From the NCBI RefSeq assembly GCF_040183065.1, contig NC_091121.1:38591287-38655286 (forward strand): a DNA stretch of 64,000 bases, in the 5' to 3' direction. The notes beneath the pieces were generated by a model. The model was not told the DNA's origin and did not search any database. It worked only from the letters and a program-made list of their open reading frames with translations. A program made the translations under genes and the position numbers. Position 1 is the stretch's first letter; the number at the start of each line of letters is the position of its first letter. This document shows, one piece after another, positions 14,501 to 21,734 of this stretch. This DNA is from Periplaneta americana. Lineage: Eukaryota > Arthropoda > Insecta > Blattodea > Blattidae.

Positions 14501-17500
14501 ACAAATTACTAAAACTTACAGAGGTCTGTTAGCATCTCTCAGCTTTCTCCTGTGTTCTCGCCGGAGCTCTGCTGCCTCCTCGCCTTCCTCCCCGATAGCT
14601 GCATCTTCCGATGATTCTGTTTTAATGCCTCCAGACACTTGTGACAACTCCTCAAAGCCCAAATCAAATCCAAGTTCCTCACGACTTAATTCTGCCATAT
14701 ATGTCAGAACAGAAAGGAGTGGCTTCAATTTATCTGGACTCATCATCTTCAGACCAACATGAAGCAATTTCTTAGCAGCTTTATAATAGATAGTTTCTGG
14801 ATGATTGTACACCATTGCATTATTGCACATTAATTTAAAATCCTCCTGTTAACAAAAGAAAAGAATATATATTCATTAGAAAATATAACAAACCCTGCTC
14901 TTGAATGGAAGGGCTCTGAGCAAAATTTGTTACTAACTCATGTCAAAATTCAACTATGACATTCTCGATCATAGATATTACCATCAAGAATAACGAATTC
15001 TAGCTTACAGGTGTCCATTAACCAGGTAACATTCCTCTAATACTTAATTTTATAGTCCGGGTCAGCTTACTTCATACCCTAAGTGTGAAACCTAAGTAAG
15101 CTGACTCGGTCTATACATAATTTCATCAAAGTATATATCTGTGGCCGGGAGGAAAAAAGGTCTTAAGTAAAAATTTTATACTTTTCAGGAGAGCAGTAGA
15201 AAGATTGAAATTGGTGTCAATTATAGAGTTCTTTTAATTAAGAGGTTTTTCCTGGATATTATTTGTTTATATTTCTTCTAAAATAGGTAATGTTGCTCAT
15301 TTAACAATTTTCTTGATTATTTCCAAAAATAGCCGCACTTAAGCCCTTTTAAGACTACAACCCAAACTGAGAAGAAAGGACTATTTAAACATAAGACCTT
15401 TTTCATGTCAAAATAAATGGGAAATGTAAATTATTAGGAATGAAAAATAGGTCTTAAACAATATAGGACTGTTTACCTGCTGCTTAAAGTTCTAAAAGGA
15501 AAGGACATCAGTATGTGATAAAATAGCTAAAATGCAAGTTTGACTTTTTTAATAGGGAAGCATGGAAAGTAAACATGTATTCTTAAGTCCTTTATTCTGT
15601 GTGTGCTTGATTCAAAAAGTACTTAGGACATTTGGTAACGATGTATAAATCCAGTCAGGAGTCTTATTTGACTTTAGCCGTTTTACCAGCTTGTAGAGAA
15701 TTGTTTCCGCTTTCAGAATGCATAAAAATAAAATTTTCACAAAAAATTGACTTAAGACCTTTTTCCTCTGGCCACAGATATTTGTATTACATAAGCATAA
15801 AGAAAGCTTTCCAACAAATTGCAATGACTTACAATGTATTCATTAAGAGTAGAATATTGGTTTTCATCAATTTTCTGTTTCATAGTGCTGAAGTCCATAG
15901 GCTGGTGGATGATTTGAGAATATCCTGGGGCAATATGATCTGTGACTGGCCAAGCAAAGAACTGTTGAGGATCTCTCTTTTCTAGCCCTTTCAGAAGGTA
16001 ATCTAGAAGCTTCTGAAGAGGAGAGCGCTCCTGACGTTGACGTAAAACACATGATCTTGGCTCACGAGAAATTCCAATCATGCCAACAGGAACTGTGAAC
16101 AATGAAATTTTTATTATCTTCATAGATATAACATCATCCTACAACAAAGATAACAGACATCAAACTTTGTAAACTGTAGTTCAATACAGATATATTTTCA
16201 ATATTTCATATAATTTTGAAAGAAGACATGCACAAATGTCAACAGATATACTCAAAAATTGAATCTATACTTTGAGACAAGTCTTAGTGACCCTAGAAAT
16301 TACCGGTACTGTTCTTTCTTTTCTATTTCCTGTATGTTGCGACTCTTAAGCTGTATTTGCAAGGCAAGTTTGTTGGTCAAGGGAAATATATATCAATAGT
16401 AACGTTATTCAAGCAATGAGGAGAGTGGGCAACTCTAAAGGTGCATCTACACGGTTAAACTTTGCCTTAGTAAAGTAAATAATTACCATCTATGAGAAAG
16501 ATCGTGTATATACTAGCGCACACTGATGGATCAGCCATACCAATATAACTTAAATGACATTAGGAAAGTTTCACGCCAGTATACACAAGAATTTTTATAA
16601 GTGTTAATATCACAATAAGCACCTTTCGTATGCCTTGCATATACGAATCTGTGACAAGTTAGATTAGGTTTCCGTACTTTAGACTTTTGGTATGCCTTGC
16701 ATTTACGAATCTGTGTTAGGTTTAGTTGAGACTTTTGTTATGCCTTGCATATACGGATCTGTGACAGGTTAAGTTAGCTTAATTTAGGCTTTTGGTATTC
16801 CTTGCATATATGAATCTGTGACGGTTAGGTTAGTTTAGGCTTTTGTTATTCCCTACATATACATTTTTTGGTAAATAGAAAGCGAGTTTTCGTAAGGTCG
16901 AGGATCAATGACATGTTCAGGCTCTTCGTATGTCTTGTTGTACTTTTTTTTTTTTTTGGTAGACAGGTCTGCCTAGGAATTGAACTCCATTCGGAATGAA
17001 AGAAACCGAGCCTTTAAGAAGTAGGAAGCTGTTTCACAGCACAGAATAGTGGACGTCAATAATGGTATATTGGCAATAGTTCCGAAAATAAAACAAATGA
17101 ATATCAATGTAGCAAAACCGTCAGCCCAGCGAATAGGGATTATAAAGAATGGACACTTTGCGTCGGTACCTTTGATGTAGCCGGGCTGATTTCAATGACC
17201 TTCAAGCCAGCTAGAGCGTGAGATTCTGCTTTCTCCCTAGAGTTGGCGCTAACATCACACCAGCTAGCAGTCGACACAGCAGAAATATAACACATATAAT
17301 AAACACATCTAGGTACATTATGTACTCAAATAAAATAAATTGGATCCATAAAACAATAAATCCGTCATTAACTATAATGTCTAGACTCTAGAGTTCCTTT
17401 ATAATGAGAATTGAGACGTTGACCCCAACAACAATTAAAATATTGTGACAGCGACGTGAGATTCGAACTCACGACCAGCGTCCCGCAAGAGAGAAGATCG

Positions 17501-19899
17501 CGCGGAGCACTTTGGGATGGCGCGCGGCGGAGAAGGGAAAGGGCCAACGCGGCGAGAGAGTGGAGGGAGAGTGCGCGCGCATCTGGTGCTGGTAGAGAGG
17601 AGAGGGCTCTGGATTTTTCTGGAGTGCCATCTCTAGAGACGCGTGGAACTTTCGAGCCTACGTCGCTGTGGTTATAAATTAAGGACGCGAAGGAACGACA
17701 GTAGTTTTTCAGTTAGTGAGTAAGCCAGAGCAAGCAAGCCAGTCTTGTGTGCCGGAGTTCGACTCGAGTGTGCGTCCGCATCTGCGTCAACATCCGAAGG
17801 CCTGAGTTCGAGTGCAGTGGACCGCAGTTGGAGGGACCTGAGTTCGAGTGGAGTGGACCGCAGTTGGAGGGACCTGAGTTCGAGTACAGTGAACTGTCTC
17901 TGAAGGTCTGTGGTTCGAGATACTGTGAACTCGAGTGACTGAGATAGAAGAACTGTGAACTGTGAACTGAGAACTGATAGTTCTGATTTGTAAATAGTGC
18001 TTTGTAAATATTAGTTAAGATTAACAGTTCATTGTTGTTCGTACTAGTCCAAGTAAATTGTCATTTTCGTCGGTGGAGTTTTATAACGAATATTGTGTTG
18101 AGTGAAAATCCAATTGTTGACGAGAGCGTTTAAGGCGAATTGTAGAAAGAAATTATTGTTAGAAGAATAAATTACATTGTTGTTACTAATAAAATTCACA
18201 ATATGTAATGATTTGATGGCACTGAAAATGGAAAAACAAAACTCTTATGAGAAGTAAAACAATATACCTATATTATATTATATACAAAATTTGATACATA
18301 ATTTTATAATGTATTATATTATTTTATAATATGTTGTTGTTGTTTGTTGTTTTCCAATGCCAGGCGTTTGGCAATAAAGTCATTTGACCTCTTGCACTCC
18401 AATATTTTTCAAAGATATTATCATATAATTTATTATATCTGAAATATAAAAAATTATTATTACAACTAGTTCGTCACTGAGAAATAAGGAAAAGCTGTTA
18501 ACTTGAATTTATTTGAAGCAAAGCATTACTGGATTATGCAATAAGGTAGGCGATGTTTGAATCCTGTGTCTCAACTCTATTCTCAATTATTATCTTAGCC
18601 TATGCTCGATTACACTAACCTCTAGCGCTTGAAAGTAGAACTAAACGCTGGCGCACAGAGAAACAAAACACAGGAAAGTTCGCTCAGTGTCCATTCTTTA
18701 TAATCCCTATTTGCTGGTCAGCCTGCGCTAGTATCCCTAGATTTTCTAACGCTTTTTTTTTTAACTTGATGTTGTAGGCCTACATAAGGAATTTCAGTAT
18801 TACCATGATCCTCTGATCACTGCCACTTTCTTATGTGAAACATATAAAATAGAGTAGTTTTATTCTGAAATAAATGTGCTAGGAGATCAATAGCTTATCA
18901 TTCACAATTAACATTATACACGCACCTTGACCTGGATGATGTTGATGTATCCCATCAGCAGACATTCCATGATTCTGAATACCTTCTCCTACAATATTGG
19001 GTTTCATATTACAATTACTACCATCTCCGACCACTCTCTTTGGAAGTGGTGGATCGGAAAGTGATTCTTCACCCATACTGATGTCATCCTGACTGGATTC
19101 ATCACGAGGACGCTTTCTCTTTTCCTGCAAATTTCATTAAATAAAATAATTGAAGTGTTTAAAATTAGAAAATCACAGAAAAATCAAAATTTGCAGACCT
19201 AACTTAACTAAAAAAAAAAACACTTAGGCTTATCTGATAAGTGACAGCTTTAGTTACAAAACTTATGAACAAAAAAAAAAACTACCTTATGATGATGTTT
19301 ATGTTTCTTCTCATGTTTGTCTCTGTCTTTATCTTTCTCTTTTTTCTTTTTCTTCTTTTTTGCCTTTTTATGTTGCCTCTCCAGATGTGAATCTTCCCGC
19401 CCGTGGAATGAAGCTGCTGATTGTCTGGATTCTTCATCGCCTGTTGTTGGAGCGACACTATAGTTGTTCGAGTGCACTAGAGGAATTGATGGACCTGGAG
19501 AATCGCTACTGTGTTCAGGAGTCGATGAGCTACCAACCTTCAGGATTAGCTTAAGCCCGGGCGGTTTCTCAACTCCAAACTGTTTATCTAAAAGCATAAT
19601 TTCAGGTTTAGACTAAGAATTCTTGTAAAGAGCCTAAGTCACAATTTTACAAAATTGAGACCGGTATTGAATCAGTCAAACTTGAGGCATAATTCAATAC
19701 ATTAGGCATCTGGTTAGAGCTCTTGAAGAAAATGCAGCTTAGCACTTTCCTCTCCCACAACAGCCATCCTCCAGCCTATGATAAATACAATCCCAAGAAA
19801 TTACAAATAGTTGCACACCTTCCATCACCTAAACATCGGCTTACCTTCGTATCGATCCCTTTTGTCTGATTTATGTTTCTTGTGTTTCTTTGATCCCAT
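2486..19899 (-). CDS. BRD7: Bromodomain protein BRD7/BRD9 homologue (10 exons, C-terminus off window)
   Basis: Chromatin reader; vertebrate BRD7 and BRD9 are subunits of PBAF and ncBAF SWI/SNF remodellers, and insects usually have one homologue. Exons in order: 19899-19845, 19587-19286, 19124-18926, 16092-15833, 14845-14520, 9866-9752, 9657-9474, 5137-5002, 4321-4023, 2665-2486. All introns are GT-AG and phases close, giving about 685 residues so far against roughly 650 in human BRD7. The start MGSKKHKKHKSDKR matches the family N-terminus. A poly-Lys acidic region, the bromodomain and the conserved C-terminal domain (GSYAPSYDSTFANLTKEESD) follow. The last-third similarity is closer to BRD7 than BRD9. 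The final exon ends in a donor with coding phase open, so one or more exons lie left of position 1 or are unrecognised between 1 and 2400. Confidence 0.93.
2750..3860. mobile_element. Possible TIR element rich in GAGTATAT motifs (BRD7 intron)
   Basis: The two ends carry inverted copies of GTAAGAATAAA(A)ACATT and of GAGTATATACT-like motifs (near 2780-2850 and 3700-3790). A (TTTA)n tract sits inside. No transposase is visible. It could equally be a decayed palindromic repeat. Confidence 0.35.
3481..3563. repeat. (TTTA)n microsatellite, imperfect
   Basis: A tetranucleotide TTTA/TTAA array of about 80 bp with interruptions, within a BRD7 intron. Confidence 0.85.
4023..4321 (-). CDS. BRD7: BRD7 exon 9
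   Basis: It encodes SILDFSKDCDYTLTMVDNLL, the motif DLLTGGEHRKT, a Glu/Arg-rich coiled-coil stretch, and LKSLSELGIDTKFLDIV. The equivalent human motifs are DVLTKGGHSRT and LKAVTNFGVPVEVFD. Confidence 0.9.
5002..5137 (-). CDS. BRD7: BRD7 exon 8
   Basis: It encodes VKPLYYGAFGSYAPSYDST and FANLTKEESDLVYQTYGDE. It is nearly collinear with human BRD7 (SSYAPHYDSTFANISKDDSD) and is the strongest evidence for BRD7 over BRD9. Confidence 0.92.
5511..6400 (-). mobile_element. LINE 3' end with (ATT)n tail
   Basis: On the minus strand the fragment ends in a (TTA)n tract preceded by GGCCTTAACTCTGCCAG, shared with the copies near 28.6 and 47.1 kb. Upstream lies a decayed C-terminal segment (GCWTIT...FRSKLHKFL-like, near 6080) matching GCQTITTFKKRLNDFL of the 47.4-kb copy. 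Its reading frame is destroyed. Confidence 0.7.
6763..8035 (-). mobile_element. Jockey-like LINE fragment (RNase H region), interrupted
   Basis: Minus-strand translation just below 8010 reads EWSEIYTDGSLI, and after a gap it resumes at about 6960 with GRAGGN...LFS, FEGEVIAI and NVVILSD. These are the RNase H blocks seen also in the copy at 32.2-33.6 kb. The gap is filled by the 6960-7942 element, which split the LINE. Confidence 0.75.
6960..7942. mobile_element. Harbinger/PIF-like non-autonomous element
   Basis: The ends read GGCCCAATTGTATAAA and, from the other side, GGGCCGATTGTATAAA, flanked by TTA at 6957-6959 and 7943-7945. TTA duplications and GGGCC-type ends fit PIF/Harbinger. Its 983 bp carry no recognised transposase. 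It lies within the RNase H segment of a LINE. Confidence 0.7.
8140..8297 (+). mobile_element. LINE 3'-end fragment (AGTA-tail family)
   Basis: Plus-strand translation reads RWEDNIKIDLREVGYDGRD, then LAQDRDQWRAYVRAAMN, the same C-terminus as at 59.3 kb. Only the last 50 or so codons remain. Confidence 0.8.
8365..9431 (+). repeat. 0.66-kb hairpin-ended repeat, copy 1 (split by a LINE)
   Basis: It starts TTTATGCTTGACCATGCC and ends near AATGTACTATTAT. Copies lie at 57771-58438 (plus) and 62690-63347 (minus). Internal ATGGTCGAGCATA mirrors the start. The 3' part forms a nested hairpin (AATTAAGA...TCTTAATT with TATGAAAC/GTTTCATA inside). Here a LINE with a 15-bp duplication interrupts it. Class unknown; no coding capacity. 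Confidence 0.75.
8592..9025 (+). mobile_element. 5'-truncated Jockey-like LINE with 15-bp TSD
   Basis: It encodes the LINE C-terminus [17 protein letters not shown], then [18 protein letters not shown] and a CPLCNS zinc-knuckle-like motif, with stop near 9014 and a CAACAA-type tail. It is flanked by AAATAATATTCAAAT at 8577-8591 and 9026-9040. A near-identical copy lies at 32.2-32.6 kb in reverse, so insertion was fairly recent. Confidence 0.85.
9474..9657 (-). CDS. BRD7: BRD7 exon 7
   Basis: It encodes LGFLRQRKDGSTSLSILVPG, then RPISLGMLTGKLTHGTGQLQ and GFREDRRNVAKT. It matches the human BRD7 segment with RLGMTTGRLQSG and LQGFKEDKRN, the start of the conserved C-terminal domain. Confidence 0.9.
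9752..9866 (-). CDS. BRD7: BRD7 exon 6
   Basis: It encodes LGKFEAIPDDLTPEEILEQA followed by an Ala-rich helix (QRAAQAAAERLTLKRPNTN). This sits where BRD9 has its EEHVLALVEHAADEA helix. The phase is closed at the donor gtatgt. Confidence 0.85.
9900..10785. other. AT-rich BRD7 intron sequence, nothing recognised
   Basis: No open frame with recognisable motifs, no clear terminal repeats and no tandem structure was seen between exon 6 and the LINE at 10.8 kb. Confidence 0.5.
10790..11395 (-). mobile_element. LINE reverse-transcriptase C-terminal fragment
   Basis: Minus-strand translation reads KVYKTLARLVLTYGSEAWTI, RKADEQRLTTAEMRFMR and, after frame damage, motifs like RWPKQILTYVPRGKRK and GRPRKCW. 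This is the thumb and C-terminal region of an RTE/BovB-like non-LTR element (clade uncertain). It is broken by frameshifts. Confidence 0.75.
11398..11575 (+). repeat. SINE-like repeat (GTTGTTTAGTCAACT family)
   Basis: It starts TTGTTTAGTCAACTATCC, has the box B-like GGTTTGAACCTCA, then CCACCTATGAGGCAACTAGGC and a CCCCCTTCATTGCATAC motif. Related copies lie near 25.2, 37.7 and 58.5 kb, in both orientations. Its pol III origin is inferred only from the box B-like stretch. Confidence 0.6.
11640..12971 (+). mobile_element. mariner element (1.33 kb), near intact
   Basis: The terminal inverted repeats start CGAGGTCTGTCTAAAAAG and, from the far end, CGAGGCCTGTCTAAAAAG, differing at few positions over about 28 bp. 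TA dinucleotides flank both sides (11638-11639, 12972-12973). It contains one transposase frame of about 351 codons broken only by a single stop. It lies in the BRD7 intron between exons 5 and 6. Confidence 0.93.
11845..12900 (+). pseudogene. mariner transposase with one in-frame stop
   Basis: Cut-and-paste transposase. The N-terminal helix-turn-helix region (TERIEQRYCIKFCQKLG, then GVTQIKEWFNRFKDGR) is followed by the catalytic DD34D motifs: TGDESWVYGYD, HHDNAPAHSS and YSPDLAPCDFWLFPKLK. A TAG at 12505-12507 falls after EGQTVT and before EYYHDVL, and the frame is unchanged on both sides. Apart from that stop it looks full length, ending AYFEGD. The shared frame on both sides argues for a recent point mutation. 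Confidence 0.93.
13195..14330 (+). mobile_element. LINE RT C-terminal fragment, interrupted by a SINE
   Basis: Plus-strand reading gives MTINQSKTKYMACAKA, then (after the SINE) GRYDFERVDEFKYLGSTVTH, LIRPVLAYAAETRSLTKKDA, and RLRWAGHVAWM with GRPRIRWLDGVEEDICKMG. This is an RTE/BovB-like C-terminus. Two stops near 13958 and further damage make it a pseudogene. Confidence 0.85.
13265..13600 (-). mobile_element. tRNA-derived SINE with 12-bp TSD
   Basis: On the minus strand the head reads CATGGTCTAGTGGTCAGAGC (box A) and CCGGGTTCGATTCCCGG (box B). The body ends in a (TA)n tail at the left. CCTCAAGAATAT flanks it at 13253-13264 and 13601-13612. It is inserted in a LINE coding region. Confidence 0.9.
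14520..14845 (-). CDS. BRD7: BRD7 exon 5 (bromodomain, second half, plus linker)
   Basis: It starts EDFKLMCNNAMVYNHPETIYY. The Asn after VY is the acetyl-lysine-binding Asn and the Tyr of IYY is the gatekeeper position in this family. An acidic linker rich in Glu follows and ends REHRRKLRDANRPL before gtaagt. Confidence 0.93.
15135..15781. mobile_element. 0.65-kb TIR element near a BRD7 splice donor
   Basis: Inverted ends of about 33 bp begin ATATCTGTGGCC and continue with GGTCTTAAGT. Inside, AAGGTCTTAA-like motifs repeat. No coding capacity. The right end lies about 50 bp beyond the exon 4 donor at 15832. Confidence 0.7.
15833..16092 (-). CDS. BRD7: BRD7 exon 4 (bromodomain, first half)
   Basis: It encodes SPLQKLLDYLLKGLEKRDPQ and then FFAWPVTDHIAPGYS with QPMDFSTMKQKI: helix Z, the ZA loop and helix A of a bromodomain. 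The shelf reads AWPV where human BRD7 and BRD9 have a Phe before the Pro. The donor is ATT|gtaagt. Confidence 0.93.
16618..16865. repeat. Minisatellite, about 60-bp unit, 4-5 copies
   Basis: Imperfect tandem units share TATGCCTTGCATATACG, AATCTGTGAC and GGTTAGGTTAG-like stretches. It lies in the BRD7 intron between exons 3 and 4. Confidence 0.8.
17444..18200 (+). mobile_element. Solo-LTR-like element, copy 1
   Basis: It starts TGTGACAGCGACG and ends AAAATTCACA (TGTGA...TCACA), with ATAT duplications at 17440-17443 and 18201-18204. It has a TATAAATT box at about 17674 and an AATAAA near 18164. Two or three 36-bp tandem units (GAGTTCGAGTGCAGTGGACC type) lie inside. A second copy is at 33999-34764 in reverse. 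The 4-bp duplication and TG...CA ends suggest a Gypsy/BEL solo LTR, but no internal retroviral-type gene is present to confirm this. Confidence 0.65.
18325..18425 (-). mobile_element. Short 3' end of Jockey-like LINE
   Basis: About 95 bp are near-identical to the 3' end of the LINE at 32.2 kb (CCAGGCGTTTGGCAATAAAG, then CATTTGACCTCTTGCACTCC), preceded by TTGTTGTTG on plus. It is an extreme 5' truncation. Confidence 0.8.
18926..19124 (-). CDS. BRD7: BRD7 exon 3 (linker)
   Basis: The acceptor TTTGCAG opens into EKRKRPRDESSQDDISMGEE, and the exon ends HQHHPGQ plus one base before gtgcgt. It is a charged, apparently disordered linker between the basic region and the bromodomain. Confidence 0.85.
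19286..19587 (-). CDS. BRD7: BRD7 exon 2 (KLILKV segment and Lys-rich tract)
   Basis: The acceptor CTTTTAG leads into DKQFGVEKPPGLKLILKVG, the conserved N-terminal motif. A Ser-rich linker follows, then a run of lysines and KDKDRDKHEKKHKHHHK. The donor is AAG|gtagtt. The low-complexity basic tract is typical of BRD7/9. Confidence 0.9.
19845..19899 (-). CDS. BRD7: BRD7 exon 1 (start codon)
   Basis: ATG at 19899-19897 (minus) begins MGSKKHKKHKSDKRDRYE. The donor is GAAG followed by gtaagc. An in-frame upstream methionine exists, but the MGxKKHKKHK motif is the family's own start, so it is preferred. The exon ends in phase 1. Confidence 0.9.
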
Positions 19900-21663
19900 T
19901 CCTGCAGAATCAATGTTGGACACTTTAATTTGCCTCTGATTTCCTAATAAGTATTTACACTTTATGAATGAATAGCATATCAGTGATATAAATGGTGGAA
20001 AAGTGGAACATTCATAACACACAAATACAAGACCCACGCAAACACTGTCGCCATTTGTATTATCACGGCTTCATGAATTACGATATTGTTAGTTAGGGAA
20101 GTATTATCATTTAATAAATGATTTGTAAGCGATTGATATATTTCAATGCAGACTTATATCCACTGTAATTTCCAGAAAATTATTCTGGAGGGTTTTACTG
20201 ACTTTGGTGACCAATCAAATTAATTTATTCATGACACTGCTTTTTCGATTATGCGACTTATTCAGTAACGTACGTATTTTCAGTGTTGCCAATTCAGCTT
20301 CTTTCCAGCTAGATCTGGCGTTTTTCAGTATTAGCCTGGATCATATAATATACCCAGATAGGTAGGCCTTGTAGGCTTTGAGATTAACAACTTTTGTCAG
20401 GTTATCTACGCTGCCATCTAGTTGTTACATAAGGAGTCACGTCATAATTCCCACTTGAATTGCATTAGCGACTATACTGCCATCTCGTGTTCGTTTACGG
20501 CGGACGAGTGGCGATCCTGGCGGTTGTTCTCTTCACAATGCTGCCGATTTTACTATAGCGATGAGTTATCTATCACATAAATGATCTAGGGTATTAGCAC
20601 AGTCTACTACCCTAGATCTAGGCTAGTACATACGAAGCTTAATACGCAGGAAATGTGCATCCAATGACAGTTGAACTTTAGTTGCTAGCCATTAGGATCG
20701 CTACTATCGCACAGTCTATTGTTCCTAGTACTCTCAGTTGCTAACCGCTTGGAGCATTGTATCGCCCCCCCCCCCCCAAAAAAAAATCACCTCAAACTTC
20801 GTGACTGTATGTACTATACTTGTTTTTTTTTTAAAGATGGGACATGACAGCAAGAGGAGTAGAATAGAAGACAGGGGCTCAAGAGTCGGATTAAGTGTAA
20901 TCTGTCAAGAAGCTTCTTTTTACCAGCAGTGGAGCGCCACATGCACAAGAATGGCGGTATTTTCAAGCGACTTCCTGCACCGGAAATAGCGGGAATTTCA
21001 AAATACTTCTTTGCACATCCCCGTTACATTCATATATTTCTACTCCTCTTGCATGACAGTTACGCGGCCGAATTTGGAACTACAGTCCCATGTTGCCAAT
21101 ATGGACTACCACGCTGCAGCTGATGGAAGCCAGCAATTGTCGTGAAGATGGCTGACGTTAAAACATTCACTGACAATTTACGCGGAGGTAAGAAAACAAT
21201 ACAAAAATCGACAGAGAATCAAAGACGAAACGTACCAATGCTAACATTGTGTGCACAATAAATGTCGCCAAGCGAGCTATTAAGCACTCGCCAAGAGGAA
21301 GTGTAAGTTTGGCAATTCAACCGTTGTTACCATAGCAACAGGCCTACCACGCTATGTGACATTCAGTTATTTTTGCGATCGCAACGCACCTGTCATGACA
21401 CATCTTTCAAAAAAACAAGTATAGATTTGTGATATTAGTTTAGTGCATAAAATTGAGGAAATTTGTATTGCTGATATAGGGACTTAGCGGGTATTTTAGC
21501 ACTCGCAGCGGTAAAATATTCTCATTTTACATTGACAATATAGCAATTTAGCGATTTCTGCACTTTCACAGCGGTTTTTTACTTTTTACGAGTCGAGTTG
21601 GCGACACTGCGCATTTTAAATATGGTGAATTCTGGAGTTGTATATGGTTTTAGGTTATAAATC
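19900..21663. promoter_or_regulatory. Divergent intergenic region between BRD7 and CTU2
   Basis: It separates the two start codons by about 1.76 kb and must contain both 5' UTRs and promoters. No confident TATA box or CpG-dense block was identified. A homopolymer stretch (C then A) lies near 20765-20787. An ATG with good context at 21148 opens a 13-codon frame ending at a donor-like ggtaag, but its phase does not fit CTU2 exon 2. Confidence 0.5.
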
Positions 21664-21734
21664 ATGTGCTCAATAAATGATGCTGAATTCGATAGTATTG
21701 AACAATGCATGGAGCAGAAACCACCTGTTACCAC
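21664..21734 (+). CDS. CTU2: CTU2 exon 1
   Basis: ATG opens [18 protein letters not shown], matching the usual MC-acidic start of CTU2. The donor is ACC AC|gtacgt, phase 2, which joins exon 2 to give TIGSICKKC. Confidence 0.9.

Larger units (their letters stand above)
17126..18717. mobile_element. TIR element hosting a solo-LTR-like insertion
   Basis: The left end CCAGCGAATAGGGATTATAA and the inverted right end at 18686-18717 (AGTGTCCATTCTTTATAATC on plus) match over about 32 bp. TCAGC flanks both sides. Its 0.84 kb of own sequence has no recognised transposase. The 757-bp LTR-like element and a short LINE end lie inside. Confidence 0.6.

Noticed and set aside
17456-17677. Frame starting [17 protein letters not shown] and its copy at 34531-34752
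   Set aside because: It lies in the GC-rich start of the LTR-like element and reads through the T-arm-like stem. The two copies diverge like non-coding DNA and no protein family was recognised.
21148-21187. ATG with good context opening MADVKTFTDNLRGG before a donor-like site
   Set aside because: Its phase does not fit CTU2 exon 2, whereas the ATG at 21664 (MCSIN) fits both phase and family start. No exon was found that would continue it.
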